Shown in pieces: positions 16,946 to 26,314 of a stretch of DNA of 64,000 bases. Position 1 is the first letter of the stretch. Each line of letters begins with the position of its first letter. A program made the translations under genes and the position numbers. The stretch comes from Pseudophaeobacter sp. (lineage in GTDB: Bacteria > Pseudomonadota > Alphaproteobacteria > Rhodobacterales > Rhodobacteraceae): positions 99,624 to 163,623 of the forward strand of contig JALUXC010000023.1 in assembly GCA_027019165.1 (NCBI GenBank). The letters are read 5' to 3'. The notes beneath the pieces were generated by a model, which was not told where the DNA came from, ran no database searches, and worked only from the letters and a program-made list of their open reading frames with translations.

Positions 16946-18475
16946 ATGACGGCACCAGCGATTGAACTCAAAGGCATCTCAAAAGCCTTTGGCCCGGTCC
17001 AGGCAAACAAGGACATCTCCATCAGCGTCGCCCCCGGCACGATCCACGGGATCATCGGTGAAAACGGCGCGGGCAAATCCACGCTGATGAGCATTCTCTA
17101 CGGATTTTACAAGGCCGACAGCGGCGAGATCTGGATCAACGGCAAAAAGACCGAGATCCCCGACAGCCAGGCCGCCATCGCCGCCGGTATCGGCATGGTG
17201 TTCCAGCATTTCAAGCTGGTCGAAAACTTTACCGTGCTGGAAAACATCGTACTGGGCGCCGAGGACAGCGGATTTCTGATGCCCTCACTGCGCCGCGCCC
17301 GCAAGGAATTGAAAGCGCTGGAAGAGGAATACGAGCTGTTCGTGGACCCCGACAAGCGCATCGATGAGATCGGCGTCGGCATGCAGCAGCGGGTCGAGAT
17401 CCTGAAGGCGCTCTATCGCAAGGCCGAGATCCTGATCCTGGACGAGCCAACCGGCGTTCTGACCCCGGCCGAGGCCGACCAGCTGTTCCGCATTCTGGAT
17501 CGCCTGCGCGCCGAAGGGAAGACGATCATCCTGATCACCCACAAGCTGCGCGAGATCATGGAAGCCACGGATACGGTCAGCGTGATGCGGCGCGGCGAGA
17601 TGACCGCGACGGTGAAGACCTCCGAAACCAACCCCGAGCATCTGGCCGAGCTGATGGTGGGCCGCAAGGTGCTCTTGCGCGTGGACAAGGTGCCCGCCCA
17701 GCCCGGCAAGCCAATCCTTGAGGTCGAGAACCTGCGCGTGGTCGATGAGGCGGGCGTCGAGCGTGTCAAAGGCATCGACCTTAACGTGCGCGCCGGAGAG
17801 ATCCTGGGCATTGCGGGTGTTGCGGGCAACGGCCAGTCGGAACTGCTCGAAGTGCTTGGCGGCATGCGCCCCGGCACCGGAACCATTCGCCTCAACGGTA
17901 CGCCCCTGCCCCTGTCGGGCGCCGGATCGGACGGGCGCGCGCGCCGCGATGCTCATGTGGCCCATGTGCCCGAGGATCGCCAGCGCGAAGGTCTGATCAT
18001 GGATTTCCACGCCTGGGAGAACGTCGCCTTTGGCTATCATCAGGCGCCGGAATACCAGCGCGGGCTGCTGATGGACAACGCCGCCCTGCGCGCCGATACC
18101 GCCGCCAAGATGGAAAAATTCGATGTACGCCCCCCTGCCCCCTGGCTGGCGGCCAAGAATTTTTCGGGCGGCAACCAGCAAAAGATCGTCGTCGCCCGTG
18201 AAATCGAGCGCAACCCGGATCTGTTGCTGATCGGCCAGCCCACGCGCGGCGTCGACATCGGCGCCATCGAATTCATTCACAAGCAGATCGTCGATTTGCG
18301 CGATCAGGGCAAGGCGATCCTGCTGGTCTCCGTCGAGTTGGAAGAGATCCTGTCGCTCTCGGACCGGGTTGCGGTGATGTTTGACGGTATGATCATGGGC
18401 GAGCGCGCGGCAGATCAGACAGATGAGAAAGAACTGGGCCTGCTGATGGCCGGTGTCGCGGGGGAGGCCGCGTAA
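16946..18475 (+). CDS. ABC importer ATP-binding protein with two nucleotide-binding domains (BMP/nucleoside type)
   Basis: 509 residues with tandem ABC domains. The first has Walker A GENGAGKST near residue 40, signature VGMQQRVEI and Walker B LILDEPTGVLTP. The second is degenerate at Walker A (GVAGNGQSE) but keeps a signature-like FSGGNQQKIVVARE, the standard sugar/nucleoside importer pattern. It energizes import by the two adjacent permeases. The gene abuts the first permease (stop TAA followed at once by ATG). The family includes YufO and NupA. Confidence 0.93.
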   Translation: MTAPAIELKGISKAFGPVQANKDISISVAPGTIHGIIGENGAGKSTLMSILYGFYKADSGEIWINGKKTEIPDSQAAIAAGIGMVFQHFKLVENFTVLENIVLGAEDSGFLMPSLRRARKELKALEEEYELFVDPDKRIDEIGVGMQQRVEILKALYRKAEILILDEPTGVLTPAEADQLFRILDRLRAEGKTIILITHKLREIMEATDTVSVMRRGEMTATVKTSETNPEHLAELMVGRKVLLRVDKVPAQPGKPILEVENLRVVDEAGVERVKGIDLNVRAGEILGIAGVAGNGQSELLEVLGGMRPGTGTIRLNGTPLPLSGAGSDGRARRDAHVAHVPEDRQREGLIMDFHAWENVAFGYHQAPEYQRGLLMDNAALRADTAAKMEKFDVRPPAPWLAAKNFSGGNQQKIVVAREIERNPDLLLIGQPTRGVDIGAIEFIHKQIVDLRDQGKAILLVSVELEEILSLSDRVAVMFDGMIMGERAADQTDEKELGLLMAGVAGEAA

Positions 18476-19570
18476 ATGGACAAGATGCCGAAATGGGCCG
18501 ATGTGGTCCTGATCCCGCTGATCAGCCTGGTGCTGGCGGCGATCCTCTCCGCCCTTGTGATCCTGGCGATTGGCGAAGACCCTGTCGCCGCAGTCAAGAT
18601 GATGGTCACGGGCGCTTTGGGCTCCACCTATGGTTGGGGCTATACGCTCTATTACGCGACGAATTTCCTCTTTACCGGCCTTGCCGTGGCGGTCGCCTTT
18701 CACGCCCGCATGTTCAACATCGGCGGCGAAGGTCAGGCCATGCTGGGCGGCCTTGGTGTTGCCCTGGTTTGCCTTTACATCCCCTGGCCACACTGGACGA
18801 TTGCGCTGGTGTTCGCTGCCCTCGGCGCGGCCCTGTTCGGAGCCGCCTGGGCCGCCATACCGGCCTATCTGCAGGCCAAACGCGGCAGCCATATCGTGAT
18901 CACCACCATCATGTTCAACTTCATCGCAGCGGCGGTGCTGAACTATGTTCTGGTCAATGTACTGAAGCCCGCAGGTGCCATGGACCCGGCCACGGCGCGC
19001 TTTGCCGAGACCGTGCACCTGCCCAGCCTGCATGAGCTGCTGGCGCCCTTTGGCATTGCCTTTTCCAAATCCGCGCCGGCCAACGTCAGTCTGCTGGTCG
19101 CCGTCGCCGCCTGTTTCGCCGTCTGGCTGCTGATCTGGCGCACGCGGCTCGGCTATGAGATTCGCGCCTATGGTCATTCCGAGCCGGGCGCGCTTTATGC
19201 CGGGATCTCTCCGGTCAAGATCATCATGATCTCGATGCTGATTTCGGGCGGTCTTGCCGGCATGATGGCGATCAACAACGTCATGGGCGAGGCCGAGCGT
19301 CTGGTGCTGAACTCCACCGAGGGCGCTGGTTTCATCGGTATCGCCGTGGCGCTGATGGGGCGCAACCATCCCTTTGGCGTGTTCCTCGCTGCGATCCTCT
19401 TTGGCTTTCTCTATCAGGGCGGGGCGGAGCTCGCGCTCTGGACCTCGATCCCCCGTGAATTGATCGTGGTGATCCAGGCGCTGGTGATCCTGTTCACTGG
19501 GGCGCTCGACAATATGGTGCGGATGCCGCTTGAAAAGCTCTTCCTTGCGCTGCGAAAGGAGAAGGTCTGA
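18476..19570 (+). CDS. ABC importer permease, BMP/nucleoside type (first)
   Basis: 364 residues, about ten membrane helices, of the RbsC/YufP permease family. Recognizable segments are FHARMFNIGGEGQAMLGGL, the cytoplasmic coupling region GYEIRAYGHSEPGALYAGIS, and the loop NVMGEAERLVLNSTEGAGFIGIAVALMG split over the end of the sixth helix. It pairs with the next permease to form the channel. The start directly abuts the ATPase stop and the end overlaps the next start by one base, so the three genes are translationally linked. Confidence 0.92.
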   Translation: MDKMPKWADVVLIPLISLVLAAILSALVILAIGEDPVAAVKMMVTGALGSTYGWGYTLYYATNFLFTGLAVAVAFHARMFNIGGEGQAMLGGLGVALVCLYIPWPHWTIALVFAALGAALFGAAWAAIPAYLQAKRGSHIVITTIMFNFIAAAVLNYVLVNVLKPAGAMDPATARFAETVHLPSLHELLAPFGIAFSKSAPANVSLLVAVAACFAVWLLIWRTRLGYEIRAYGHSEPGALYAGISPVKIIMISMLISGGLAGMMAINNVMGEAERLVLNSTEGAGFIGIAVALMGRNHPFGVFLAAILFGFLYQGGAELALWTSIPRELIVVIQALVILFTGALDNMVRMPLEKLFLALRKEKV

Positions 19571-20577
19571 TGGATGCTCTGACCATCATTCAGGTGCTGG
19601 ACAGCACCGTCCGTCTGGCGACTCCGTTGCTGCTGGCCTGTCTGGCAGGCCTCTTTTCCGAGCGCGCGGGCATCTTTGACATCGGCCTTGAAGGCAAGAT
19701 GCTGATGGCCGCCTTCCTCTCTGCCGCCGTGGCTGCGGTGACCGGCAATGTCTGGCTGGGGCTGCTCTCGGGCATCGCCTCCTCGCTGGTGCTGGCGGGC
19801 TTGCACGGGGTGGCCTCAATCACCTTTCGGGGAAACCAGCTGATCTCGGGCGTGGCCATCAACTTTCTTGCGGCTGGCATGACCGTCCTGATCGCGCAGG
19901 ACTGGTTCCAGCAGGGCGGGCGCACCCCGTCGCTCCTGGCCGAGGGCCGCTTTGGCGGGATCGAGCTGCCCTTTGCCATCGGTCCCAGCGATGCTGCAGC
20001 AGCAGGCCGCCCCCTGTCCGAGCTCATCGGCGAGGCGGGCATGTTCCAGCAGATCTATTCCGAGCTTCTGTCTGGTCACTCGATCCTGGTCTATGCGGCC
20101 TTCCTTTGTGTGCCGCTCACCTGGTGGGTGCTGTTCCGCACCCGCTTTGGCCTGCGTCTGCGCGCCGTCGGTGAAAACCCCGCGGCGGTAGATACCGCCG
20201 GTGTTTCGGTGGTGGGCTTGCGATTTGCGGCCGTGGCGATCTGTGGCCTTTTGTGCGGCATTGCCGGAGCCTATCTGGCAACCGCCCTGCAGGCCGGTTT
20301 TGTCAAGGATATGACCGCAGGTCGCGGCTTTATCGCCCTGGCGGCGCTGATCTTTGCCAAGTGGCGGCCCTGGCACGCAATGGGCGCCTGCCTCTTGTTC
20401 GGCCTTCTGCAGGCGGTGGCGCTACGCTTCCAGAATATCGAGCTGGGCAGCATCACGATCCCGGTTCAGGTCATGGATGCCCTGCCCTATATCCTGACCG
20501 TGGTGATTCTGGCGGGTTTTGTCGGCAAGGCGATCCCACCGCGCGCTGGCGGCGAGCCTTACGTCAAGGAGCGGTAA
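19570..20577 (+). CDS. ABC importer permease, BMP/nucleoside type (second)
   Basis: 335 residues, a second RbsC-type permease with ATPLLLACLAGLFSERAGIFDIGLEGKML near the N-terminus, the YufQ-type start. The coupling loop is FGLRLRAVGENPAAVDTAGVSV. It overlaps the preceding gene by one base and is followed 27 bases later by a strong terminator, so it closes the importer operon. The heterodimeric permease pair together with the BMP protein supports nucleoside uptake; the exact substrate is not shown by the sequence. Confidence 0.92.
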   Translation: MDALTIIQVLDSTVRLATPLLLACLAGLFSERAGIFDIGLEGKMLMAAFLSAAVAAVTGNVWLGLLSGIASSLVLAGLHGVASITFRGNQLISGVAINFLAAGMTVLIAQDWFQQGGRTPSLLAEGRFGGIELPFAIGPSDAAAAGRPLSELIGEAGMFQQIYSELLSGHSILVYAAFLCVPLTWWVLFRTRFGLRLRAVGENPAAVDTAGVSVVGLRFAAVAICGLLCGIAGAYLATALQAGFVKDMTAGRGFIALAALIFAKWRPWHAMGACLLFGLLQAVALRFQNIELGSITIPVQVMDALPYILTVVILAGFVGKAIPPRAGGEPYVKER

Positions 20578-20603
20578 CCAGCCTCTCTTCCTCACGTGAT
20601 GAC

Positions 20604-20633
20604 ACCGCCCGGCCCCCATACCGGGCGGTTTTT
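20604..20633 (+). terminator. Rho-independent terminator of the importer operon
   Basis: The arms ACCGCCCGG (20604-20612) and CCGGGCGGT (20621-20629) form a nine-pair stem with an eight-base loop, followed by a T-tract. Confidence 0.85.
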
Positions 20634-20639
20634 CATTGC

Positions 20640-20735
20640 CGCAACCGCGCTGCGCCGCAGGGCGCAGCGCCGGGCCCAAGGCCGCCAAGGTGGCGCTGGC
20701 TCAGCCAGGCCGCCTGCGGGCGCGGGAGCGCCTCC
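20640..20735. repeat. Intergenic GC-rich repeat copy
   Basis: It contains GCCGGGCCCAAGGC (20669-20682) and GCGGGAGCGCC (20722-20732) in the same order and spacing class as the copies near 34400. It is flanked by inverted GCGC-rich stretches and lies directly after the importer terminator. Confidence 0.6.
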
Positions 20736-20865
20736 GTCGCATTCGGGCTGACCTTCTCATGGTAGTCCGGACCATAGGTCCAGATCGCCCCGGTTTATCG
20801 GTCCTGAATGCTGCAGGGCGGCATCGCCGGTTGATTTTGCTCTGGCAAAGCGTTCTAACTTGATC

Positions 20866-21783
20866 ATGCAGATCTACCTCCCCATCGCCGAAGTTTCGGT
20901 CAATGCCTTCCTTCTTTTTGGAATCGGGGGAATGGTGGGCATCCTCTCGGGCATGTTCGGTGTGGGCGGCGGTTTTCTGATGACCCCGCTGTTGTTCTTC
21001 ATCGGCATTCCCCCGGCCGTTGCCGTGGCCACCGGGGCCAACCAGATCGTTGCCTCTTCGGTCTCGGGCGTGCTGGCGCATCTGCGACGGCGATCCGTCG
21101 ACATCAAGATGGGCATGGTTCTGCAAGGAGGCGGTCTGGTCGGGGCCTCGATTGGGGTGGCCATATTCAACTACCTGAAATCACTTGGACAGGTCGATCT
21201 TTTCGTGACGCTCTGCTACGTGATCTTCCTCGGCATTGTCGGCGGCTTGATGTTCATTGAAAGCGTGAACGCCCTGCGCAAATCAAAGCGCGGCGTGGTT
21301 CCCAAACGCAAGCAGCGCGGCTGGGTACACAGCCTGCCGTTCAAGGTCCGTTTTCGCACATCCGGCCTCTATATCTCCGTCATTCCGCCCATCGCCGTTG
21401 GCGTGCTGGTGGGTATTCTGACAGCAGTCATGGGCGTCGGCGGCGGCTTCATCATGGTTCCGGCCATGATCTATATCCTTGGCATGCCCACAAAGGTGGT
21501 TGTGGGTACCTCGCTCTTCCAGATCATCACCGTGACCGCCTTCACCACCATGCTGCACGCAACCACCAACTATACAGTGGACATCGTGCTGGCCGTCTTC
21601 CTGCTGGTGGGCGGCGTTTTCGGCGCCCAGATCGGGACCCGCATCGGCACCTATCTCAAGGCCGAACAGCTGCGTATTCTGCTGGCGCTGCTGGTGCTTT
21701 CGGTCTGCGGAAAACTGGGCCTCGACCTTCTGCTCACCCCGGACGAATTGTTCTCGATCGCCGCCGCAGGAGAGAGCAGATGA
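20866..21783 (+). CDS. TauE/SafE family sulfite/organic anion exporter-like membrane protein
   Basis: 305 residues (from the ATG at 20866; a TTG two codons upstream is possible). Two homologous halves each carry the family motif: GMVGILSGMFGVGGGFLMTPLL and GVLVGILTAVMGVGGGFIMVPAM, each split by a turn. About eight to nine membrane helices are visible. Some members export sulfite or sulfoacetate, others have unknown anions. Its end overlaps the TIGR02186 gene by four bases (ATGA), a pairing common in alphaproteobacteria. Confidence 0.88.
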   Translation: MQIYLPIAEVSVNAFLLFGIGGMVGILSGMFGVGGGFLMTPLLFFIGIPPAVAVATGANQIVASSVSGVLAHLRRRSVDIKMGMVLQGGGLVGASIGVAIFNYLKSLGQVDLFVTLCYVIFLGIVGGLMFIESVNALRKSKRGVVPKRKQRGWVHSLPFKVRFRTSGLYISVIPPIAVGVLVGILTAVMGVGGGFIMVPAMIYILGMPTKVVVGTSLFQIITVTAFTTMLHATTNYTVDIVLAVFLLVGGVFGAQIGTRIGTYLKAEQLRILLALLVLSVCGKLGLDLLLTPDELFSIAAAGESR

Positions 21784-22559
21784 TCCGTCTCTTGCCCGTT
21801 CTGTTGGTCTGCCTGCTTGCCGCCACCGGCCTGCGCACTGCTCAGGCGCAGGAAGAAGTCGTGCTTGGCCTCAGCCAGAACCGGGTTGCGATTACCGCAG
21901 ATTTCGACGGCTCCGAGATCCTGATCTTTGGCGCTGTGAAACGGGAAACTCCAATCCCAAGGGACGAGCCGCTTGAGGTGATCATCACGGTCTCCGGCCC
22001 CTCGTCCCCGGTCATGGTGCGCCGCAAGGAGAAAAAGCTCGGCATCTGGGTCAACGTGGACAGCGTGCTGGTGGATTCAGCCCCCAGTTTCTATGCCGTC
22101 GCCACCAGCGGCCCCTTCGATAGCGTCCTCAGCGATACCGAGGACCTGCGCCACCGTGTTTCCATCGAACGGGCGATCCGTTCGGTTGGGGCTGCCATGA
22201 ACATTCGCGGCGCTCAGGAGTTTGCCGATGCAGTGGTGCGGATCCGAGAAGAAGACGGTCTTTACTCACTGCGCCCCAGTACCGTTGCCGTGGATGAGCA
22301 GACTCTCTTTCGCACCGCCATCGAAATGCCATCGAACCTGACCGAAGGGGCCTATACCACCCGTGTTCTTCTGACGCGCGGGCGCGAGGTTGTTTCGGCA
22401 TTTGAGACCGAAATCGATGTGCGCAAGGTGGGGCTTGAACGCTTTCTCTACGCGCTCTCCCGCAAAAAGCCTTTCGTCTACGGCATCATGTCCCTGGTGA
22501 TCGCGGTTCTTGCCGGCTGGGGCGCCTCTGCCGCGTTCCAGCTCTTGCGCGACAGGTAG
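21780..22559 (+). CDS. TIGR02186 family membrane-anchored protein
   Basis: 259 residues with an N-terminal signal peptide (MIRLLPVLLVCLLAATGLRTAQA), a long beta-rich periplasmic part containing VAITADFDGSEILIFGAVKRE and SGPSSPVMVRRKEK, and one C-terminal membrane helix (YGIMSLVIAVLAGWGASAAF). The family is almost always encoded beside a TauE/SafE protein, as here, overlapping it by four bases. I infer an accessory periplasmic role for that transporter; no activity is known to me. Confidence 0.85.
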   Translation: MIRLLPVLLVCLLAATGLRTAQAQEEVVLGLSQNRVAITADFDGSEILIFGAVKRETPIPRDEPLEVIITVSGPSSPVMVRRKEKKLGIWVNVDSVLVDSAPSFYAVATSGPFDSVLSDTEDLRHRVSIERAIRSVGAAMNIRGAQEFADAVVRIREEDGLYSLRPSTVAVDEQTLFRTAIEMPSNLTEGAYTTRVLLTRGREVVSAFETEIDVRKVGLERFLYALSRKKPFVYGIMSLVIAVLAGWGASAAFQLLRDR

Positions 22560-22651
22560 AGCAGGACGGTGCCAAGCGGCATCGTCGCGGGCGCCGGGAA
22601 CCTTCTGTCATACCAGCTTTGTCTCCCGCCTTTTCAAAGGAGCGCGAAAAC

Positions 22652-23068
22652 ATGATCGCTTATGTCACAGTTGGAGCAGACGACATCCCACGGGCACGGC
22701 GGTTCTATTCGGCCTTTCTTCCCGCGCTTGGGTACAAGCTGTCGGAAGGCCCTGAGGGGTTGAGTTATGCCTTGCCGTCAGAGCCTGGAACGCCCCCCAC
22801 CCTGCCCGACTTTTATGTTAAACCTCCCTTCGACGGAGAGGCGGCCCGCGCGGGCAATGGCGCCATGGTCGCCTTTGAGGCGCCCAGCCAGGACCAGGTG
22901 CGAAGGCTTCACGCCGCTGCCCTGGCGGCAGGCGGCACTGACGAAGGGCAACCGGGGTTCCGAAATGCATATGGCCCCCGTTTTTTTGTAGGTTACCTGC
23001 GCGATCCGCAAGGCAACAAAATTGCCCTTTTCTCCTGCAACCCAAACGAGCCTGGACGGGATGACTGA
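22652..23068 (+). CDS. VOC family (glyoxalase/dioxygenase fold) protein
   Basis: 138 residues starting MIAYVTVGADDIPRARRFYSAFLPALGYK, after an AAAGGAG ribosome-binding site. This is the usual start of a single-domain VOC protein, and the end FFVGYLRDPQGNKIALFSCN holds the second metal-ligand region typical of the fold. VOC proteins include glyoxalases, resistance proteins and uncharacterized enzymes; the small size and lack of a marked context do not allow a substrate call. Confidence 0.82.
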   Translation: MIAYVTVGADDIPRARRFYSAFLPALGYKLSEGPEGLSYALPSEPGTPPTLPDFYVKPPFDGEAARAGNGAMVAFEAPSQDQVRRLHAAALAAGGTDEGQPGFRNAYGPRFFVGYLRDPQGNKIALFSCNPNEPGRDD

Positions 23069-23184
23069 TCGCTCCTTCCGAGGTTGCGCGCTCTCCCCGT
23101 TCTGATGCAAATGATACCTACCTCAAACTGAGGAGCTCCATAGCGCACCAATTATTCCTTCAAGACTTGAACAGGCACTTTTTC

Positions 23185-23808
23185 ATGTCCCCAAAGTACG
23201 GCCGCACTTTTCACCTGCCCTGCTCTCCCGGAGCCACATCCGACGACAAGATCATGTCAGATCTATCGCAGCTCTTGGTCGCGCCAGAGATTGTCGCGAC
23301 CGAAAAGATGGACGGCGAGAACACGACAATCCACTCTGGTGGCTGCCATCCACGCAGCCCGGACGCCAGATATCACCCCTCCCGCGATTGGATGAAGGCC
23401 TTGGCGGCGGGCATCTCGCCGCAACTGGCCAAGGATGAGCGGATTGTCGGGGAATACCTCTACGCACGGCATGCCATCGCCTATGACGCCCTGCCGTCTT
23501 ACTTCATGGGGTTTGCCTGGATCCAAGGGGGACAGGTGCAAGGCTGGGACGACACCCAGGCGCGGTTTGCAGAGCTTGGTATCACCTCTGTGCCACAGCT
23601 CTACCGCGGTCCGTTTTCCAACACGCTCATCGACGATCTGGTTGCCGGGATGAACTTTGAGCGGCAAGAGGGTTTTGTCATCCGAACAACCGCGTCTTTT
23701 TCCGAGGCCGAGATGGCCACCCGCCTGGGCAAGTATGTGCGCGCCGATCACGTCCAAAGTGACATCCACTGGATGAAGGCTGAGTTGGTGAAGAACAGCC
23801 TCGCATGA
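23185..23808 (+). CDS. RNA ligase family protein (T4 Rnl2-like nucleotidyltransferase)
   Basis: 207 residues starting MSPKYGRTFHLPCSPGATSDD. The adenylation motif is K41-M-D-G in TEKMDGENTTIH (motif I). Other nucleotidyltransferase motifs follow: RIVGEYLYARHAIAYD (motif III region), EGFVIRT (motif IV) and KYVRADHVQS (motif V region). Such enzymes join nicked or broken RNA through an AMP-lysine intermediate. It stands alone, with no visible kinase/phosphatase or archease partner, and faces the SDR gene tail to tail. The ATG at 23185 is preferred to a TTG 18 bases upstream because family members start at this point. Confidence 0.85.
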   Translation: MSPKYGRTFHLPCSPGATSDDKIMSDLSQLLVAPEIVATEKMDGENTTIHSGGCHPRSPDARYHPSRDWMKALAAGISPQLAKDERIVGEYLYARHAIAYDALPSYFMGFAWIQGGQVQGWDDTQARFAELGITSVPQLYRGPFSNTLIDDLVAGMNFERQEGFVIRTTASFSEAEMATRLGKYVRADHVQSDIHWMKAELVKNSLA

Positions 23809-23859
23809 TCAGGCGTGGCGACTCCCGTCCCCGAAACCTTTCTTTGTGCGCTGAACCTC

Positions 23860-23955
23860 TCGGCACTCGCACCGCGCACCGCGCGGTGCCAGGCCCAACG
23901 GGATGAAGGCTGCGCAAGCAGCGTGAAGACGGGCGGGAGCGCCCCGCCCTGCCAT
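23860..23955. repeat. Intergenic GC-rich repeat copy (divergent)
   Basis: It carries a diverged first core (GCCAGGCCCAAC at 23888-23899) and a perfect second core GCGGGAGCGCC (23933-23943). It fills the spacer between two convergent genes and contains the inverted stretch GCACCGCGCGGTGC, so it may fold as a bidirectional terminator. Confidence 0.5.
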
Positions 23956-23957
23956 CC

Positions 23958-24698
23958 TCAGCCGCGACCGATATAGGGCATCTTGGTGGCCATCACGGTC
24001 ATGAACTGAACGTTTGCCTCCAGCGGCAGCTCGGCCATGTGCAGAACCGAGCGCGCGGCGTCCTCCACTGCAAAGGTCTGCATCGCCTCGCCTTCGGGGT
24101 TGGCCATCGAATGTCGATGACTGAGATCCTTCACCATGGGCGTGCGCGCATTGCCGATGTCGATCTGCCCGCAGGCAATATCAAAGGCGCGCCCATCCAG
24201 CGACAGGCTGCGGGTGAGCCCGGTGATCGCAGCCTTGGTCGCCGCGTAGGGCACCGAGCCGGGGCGCGGCACATGGGCGGCGATGGATCCGTTGTTGATG
24301 ATCCGCCCGCCCTGCGGCGCCTGATGGCGCATCTGCCGGAAGGCGGCGCGGGCCGCCAGGAACATGCCGGTGAGGTTCACATTGACCGCCGCGTGCCAGT
24401 CTTCCAGAGCGATCTCGTCGATGGTGCCGGGCGGGGTAAAGATGCCCGCGTTGTTGAACAGAACGTCCAAGCGCCCCGCCTGCATTGCAAAGCTATTCAC
24501 CGCGTGATCCACCGCCGTGGCATCGGTGACATCGGCGGGCAGCACATAGGCGCGGTCATGGCCCAGCGCCACATCGGCCAGCCTGTCCGCACGGCGCGCC
24601 AATAGCCCCACCGCCCAGCCCTGGGCCAGGAACAGCTCCGCCACCGCCTTGCCAATGCCCGAGCTTGCGCCGGTGATCAGGATCGTCTTTCGGCTCAT
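23958..24698 (-). CDS. SDR family NAD(P)-dependent oxidoreductase
   Basis: 246 residues of a classical short-chain dehydrogenase. It has the cofactor loop TGASSGIGKAVAE near the N-terminus, NNAG, the catalytic serine in NNGSIAAHVPRP and YAATKAA (Y-x3-K). The ARRADR after the second strand suggests NADP(H) preference. The start overlaps the stop of the upstream helicase gene by four bases, so they form an operon. The substrate is unknown. Confidence 0.88.
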   Translation of the reverse strand: MSRKTILITGASSGIGKAVAELFLAQGWAVGLLARRADRLADVALGHDRAYVLPADVTDATAVDHAVNSFAMQAGRLDVLFNNAGIFTPPGTIDEIALEDWHAAVNVNLTGMFLAARAAFRQMRHQAPQGGRIINNGSIAAHVPRPGSVPYAATKAAITGLTRSLSLDGRAFDIACGQIDIGNARTPMVKDLSHRHSMANPEGEAMQTFAVEDAARSVLHMAELPLEANVQFMTVMATKMPYIGRG

Positions 24699-26230
24699 AT
24701 CGTCGCCTCCTCCTCTGCCTCAAGTGTCAGGGCCGCCACCGGAGCGGCGCGCAGATCATCCACGCGCAGCGGCCCCGATGGCTTGGCCAGCCGGTTGCGC
24801 ACCACCCAGATCAGCCGTTCCTGCGCGCGGGTGATCGCCACATAGGCGAGCCGCTTCCACAGGGGCTGACCGGCCTCAACCCGGCCCATGCGGGCGGCAG
24901 CGTAAATATCCGGGGCAAAGACCTGCGCGGTCTCCCATTGCGAGCCTTGCGCCTTGTGAATGGTCACGGCCGCCCCGTGGAGGAACGTCGCGCCCATGCG
25001 GGCGGCATAGGGGATGAAGGGCTCTTCCTCATCCGGTTTCTCAATCTTCACGATGGAGGCGGCAGAGACCTGCGGATCTTCGGCCCCCATCACATGCAGG
25101 CGCGAAAAGCCGGGCTTGCGCCCCGGGCCAAGGTAGATCACCTGCGCCCCCTTGATCAGACCGCGCGCCTCCAGATCCAGCCGTTTCTTGCGATGTTTCA
25201 GCGGCAGTTCGATCCCGTCGCAGATCAGCGGCTCCCCTTCGATCAGCGCATCCTCCGGCGCACCATGCACAGAGCGAAAGGCGTTGATCAGGCGGATGCG
25301 GGTGGCGTTGCGCCAGACCAGCACCGGCGAGCGCGCCATCAGATCCACCTCGACCCGCTGCCCCCAGACCACGCGGGGGTCGCGGCGGGCGGTGTCTTCG
25401 ACCATACGTTCGAAATCCTCAAACCCAAGCTGCGGGTCCGCCAGCGCATGGGCCAGATCGAGGATCGGATTGTCCGCCTCCTGCCGGTGAATGCGGCTGA
25501 GGACCAGCTTGCGCGGCTCTGGCAGGCCATCGAACACCATGGCGCCGGACTGGTTCACCGGCGCCAGCTGCGCCGGATCACCAAACAGCAGCAGGGTCGG
25601 GAAGATCTCTTTCAGGTCTTCGAACTGGCGGTCATCCAGCATCGAGGCCTCATCGACAAAGCCGACGTCCAACGGCTCTTCGCGCCGTTTCCAGCCGGTG
25701 ATGAAGTCCGATCCGCGCAGGCCAGCTGCCGCAAGGGCACCTGGGATCGACTTGTTGCGCTCGTAAAAGGCCGCAGCGCGGGCAAGGGCTTCGGGGGTGA
25801 GACCTTCGATCTCGGGCTCATCGCCATTGCCCGCCAGCCATTCGGCAATGCGCTCGAATTCGGGATCATAGACGGGCGTGTAAAGGATCCGGTGGATCGT
25901 GGTCGCCGGAACGCCACGCAGACGCAGGACACTGGCGGCCTTGTTGGTCGGGGCCAGGATCGCAAGGGTGCGCTTGCCGGTCTTCTTGCGGCTTTCATAA
26001 TCGCCCGAGACCACCTCGACACCGGCCTGCTCAAGCGCCTTGTAGAGTTCCGCCAGAAGCAGCGTCTTGCCGGATCCGGCCTTGCCGATCACAGCCATCA
26101 CCCCCGCATCGCCGCGCGGCGGGTGCAAAAGACCATCGTCCAGATCAACACCGGCCTGGCGCAAAAGCTGGGTCACGCTGTCGTAGGCCGTGGCCTGGTC
26201 ATCAGAGAACTGGATAAGAGGCTGTGTCAT
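24695..26230 (-). CDS. RecD-like superfamily 1 DNA helicase/ATPase
   Basis: 511 residues. Helicase motifs in order are Walker A GKAGSGKTLLLAEL, Ia LAPTNKAASVLRLRG, Walker B VGFVDEASMLDD, III LFGDPAQLAPV, IV SRIHRQ, V VTIHKAQGSQW and VI VAITRAQERLIWVVRN. This is the standalone RecD2/UvrD-C-like family that is widespread in alphaproteobacteria as an exodeoxyribonuclease V subunit alpha, but there is no RecB or RecC here. It would unwind DNA 5' to 3'. Its role in the cell is not shown by the neighbours. Confidence 0.88.
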   Translation of the reverse strand: MTQPLIQFSDDQATAYDSVTQLLRQAGVDLDDGLLHPPRGDAGVMAVIGKAGSGKTLLLAELYKALEQAGVEVVSGDYESRKKTGKRTLAILAPTNKAASVLRLRGVPATTIHRILYTPVYDPEFERIAEWLAGNGDEPEIEGLTPEALARAAAFYERNKSIPGALAAAGLRGSDFITGWKRREEPLDVGFVDEASMLDDRQFEDLKEIFPTLLLFGDPAQLAPVNQSGAMVFDGLPEPRKLVLSRIHRQEADNPILDLAHALADPQLGFEDFERMVEDTARRDPRVVWGQRVEVDLMARSPVLVWRNATRIRLINAFRSVHGAPEDALIEGEPLICDGIELPLKHRKKRLDLEARGLIKGAQVIYLGPGRKPGFSRLHVMGAEDPQVSAASIVKIEKPDEEEPFIPYAARMGATFLHGAAVTIHKAQGSQWETAQVFAPDIYAAARMGRVEAGQPLWKRLAYVAITRAQERLIWVVRNRLAKPSGPLRVDDLRAAPVAALTLEAEEEATI

Positions 26231-26314
26231 GGCGCGACACTACAGCCGGTGGGTCGGCTGCACCAGCGGCAACCGACCCGGGAACAAGCAGGGATTATTT
26301 ACTCGGAACGCAAA

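Noticed and set aside
17285..19369. Very long minus-strand open frame (694 codons) opposite the ABC importer
   Set aside because: It is a shadow of the ATPase and permease genes; composition is His/Asp/Gln-rich and without domain signatures.
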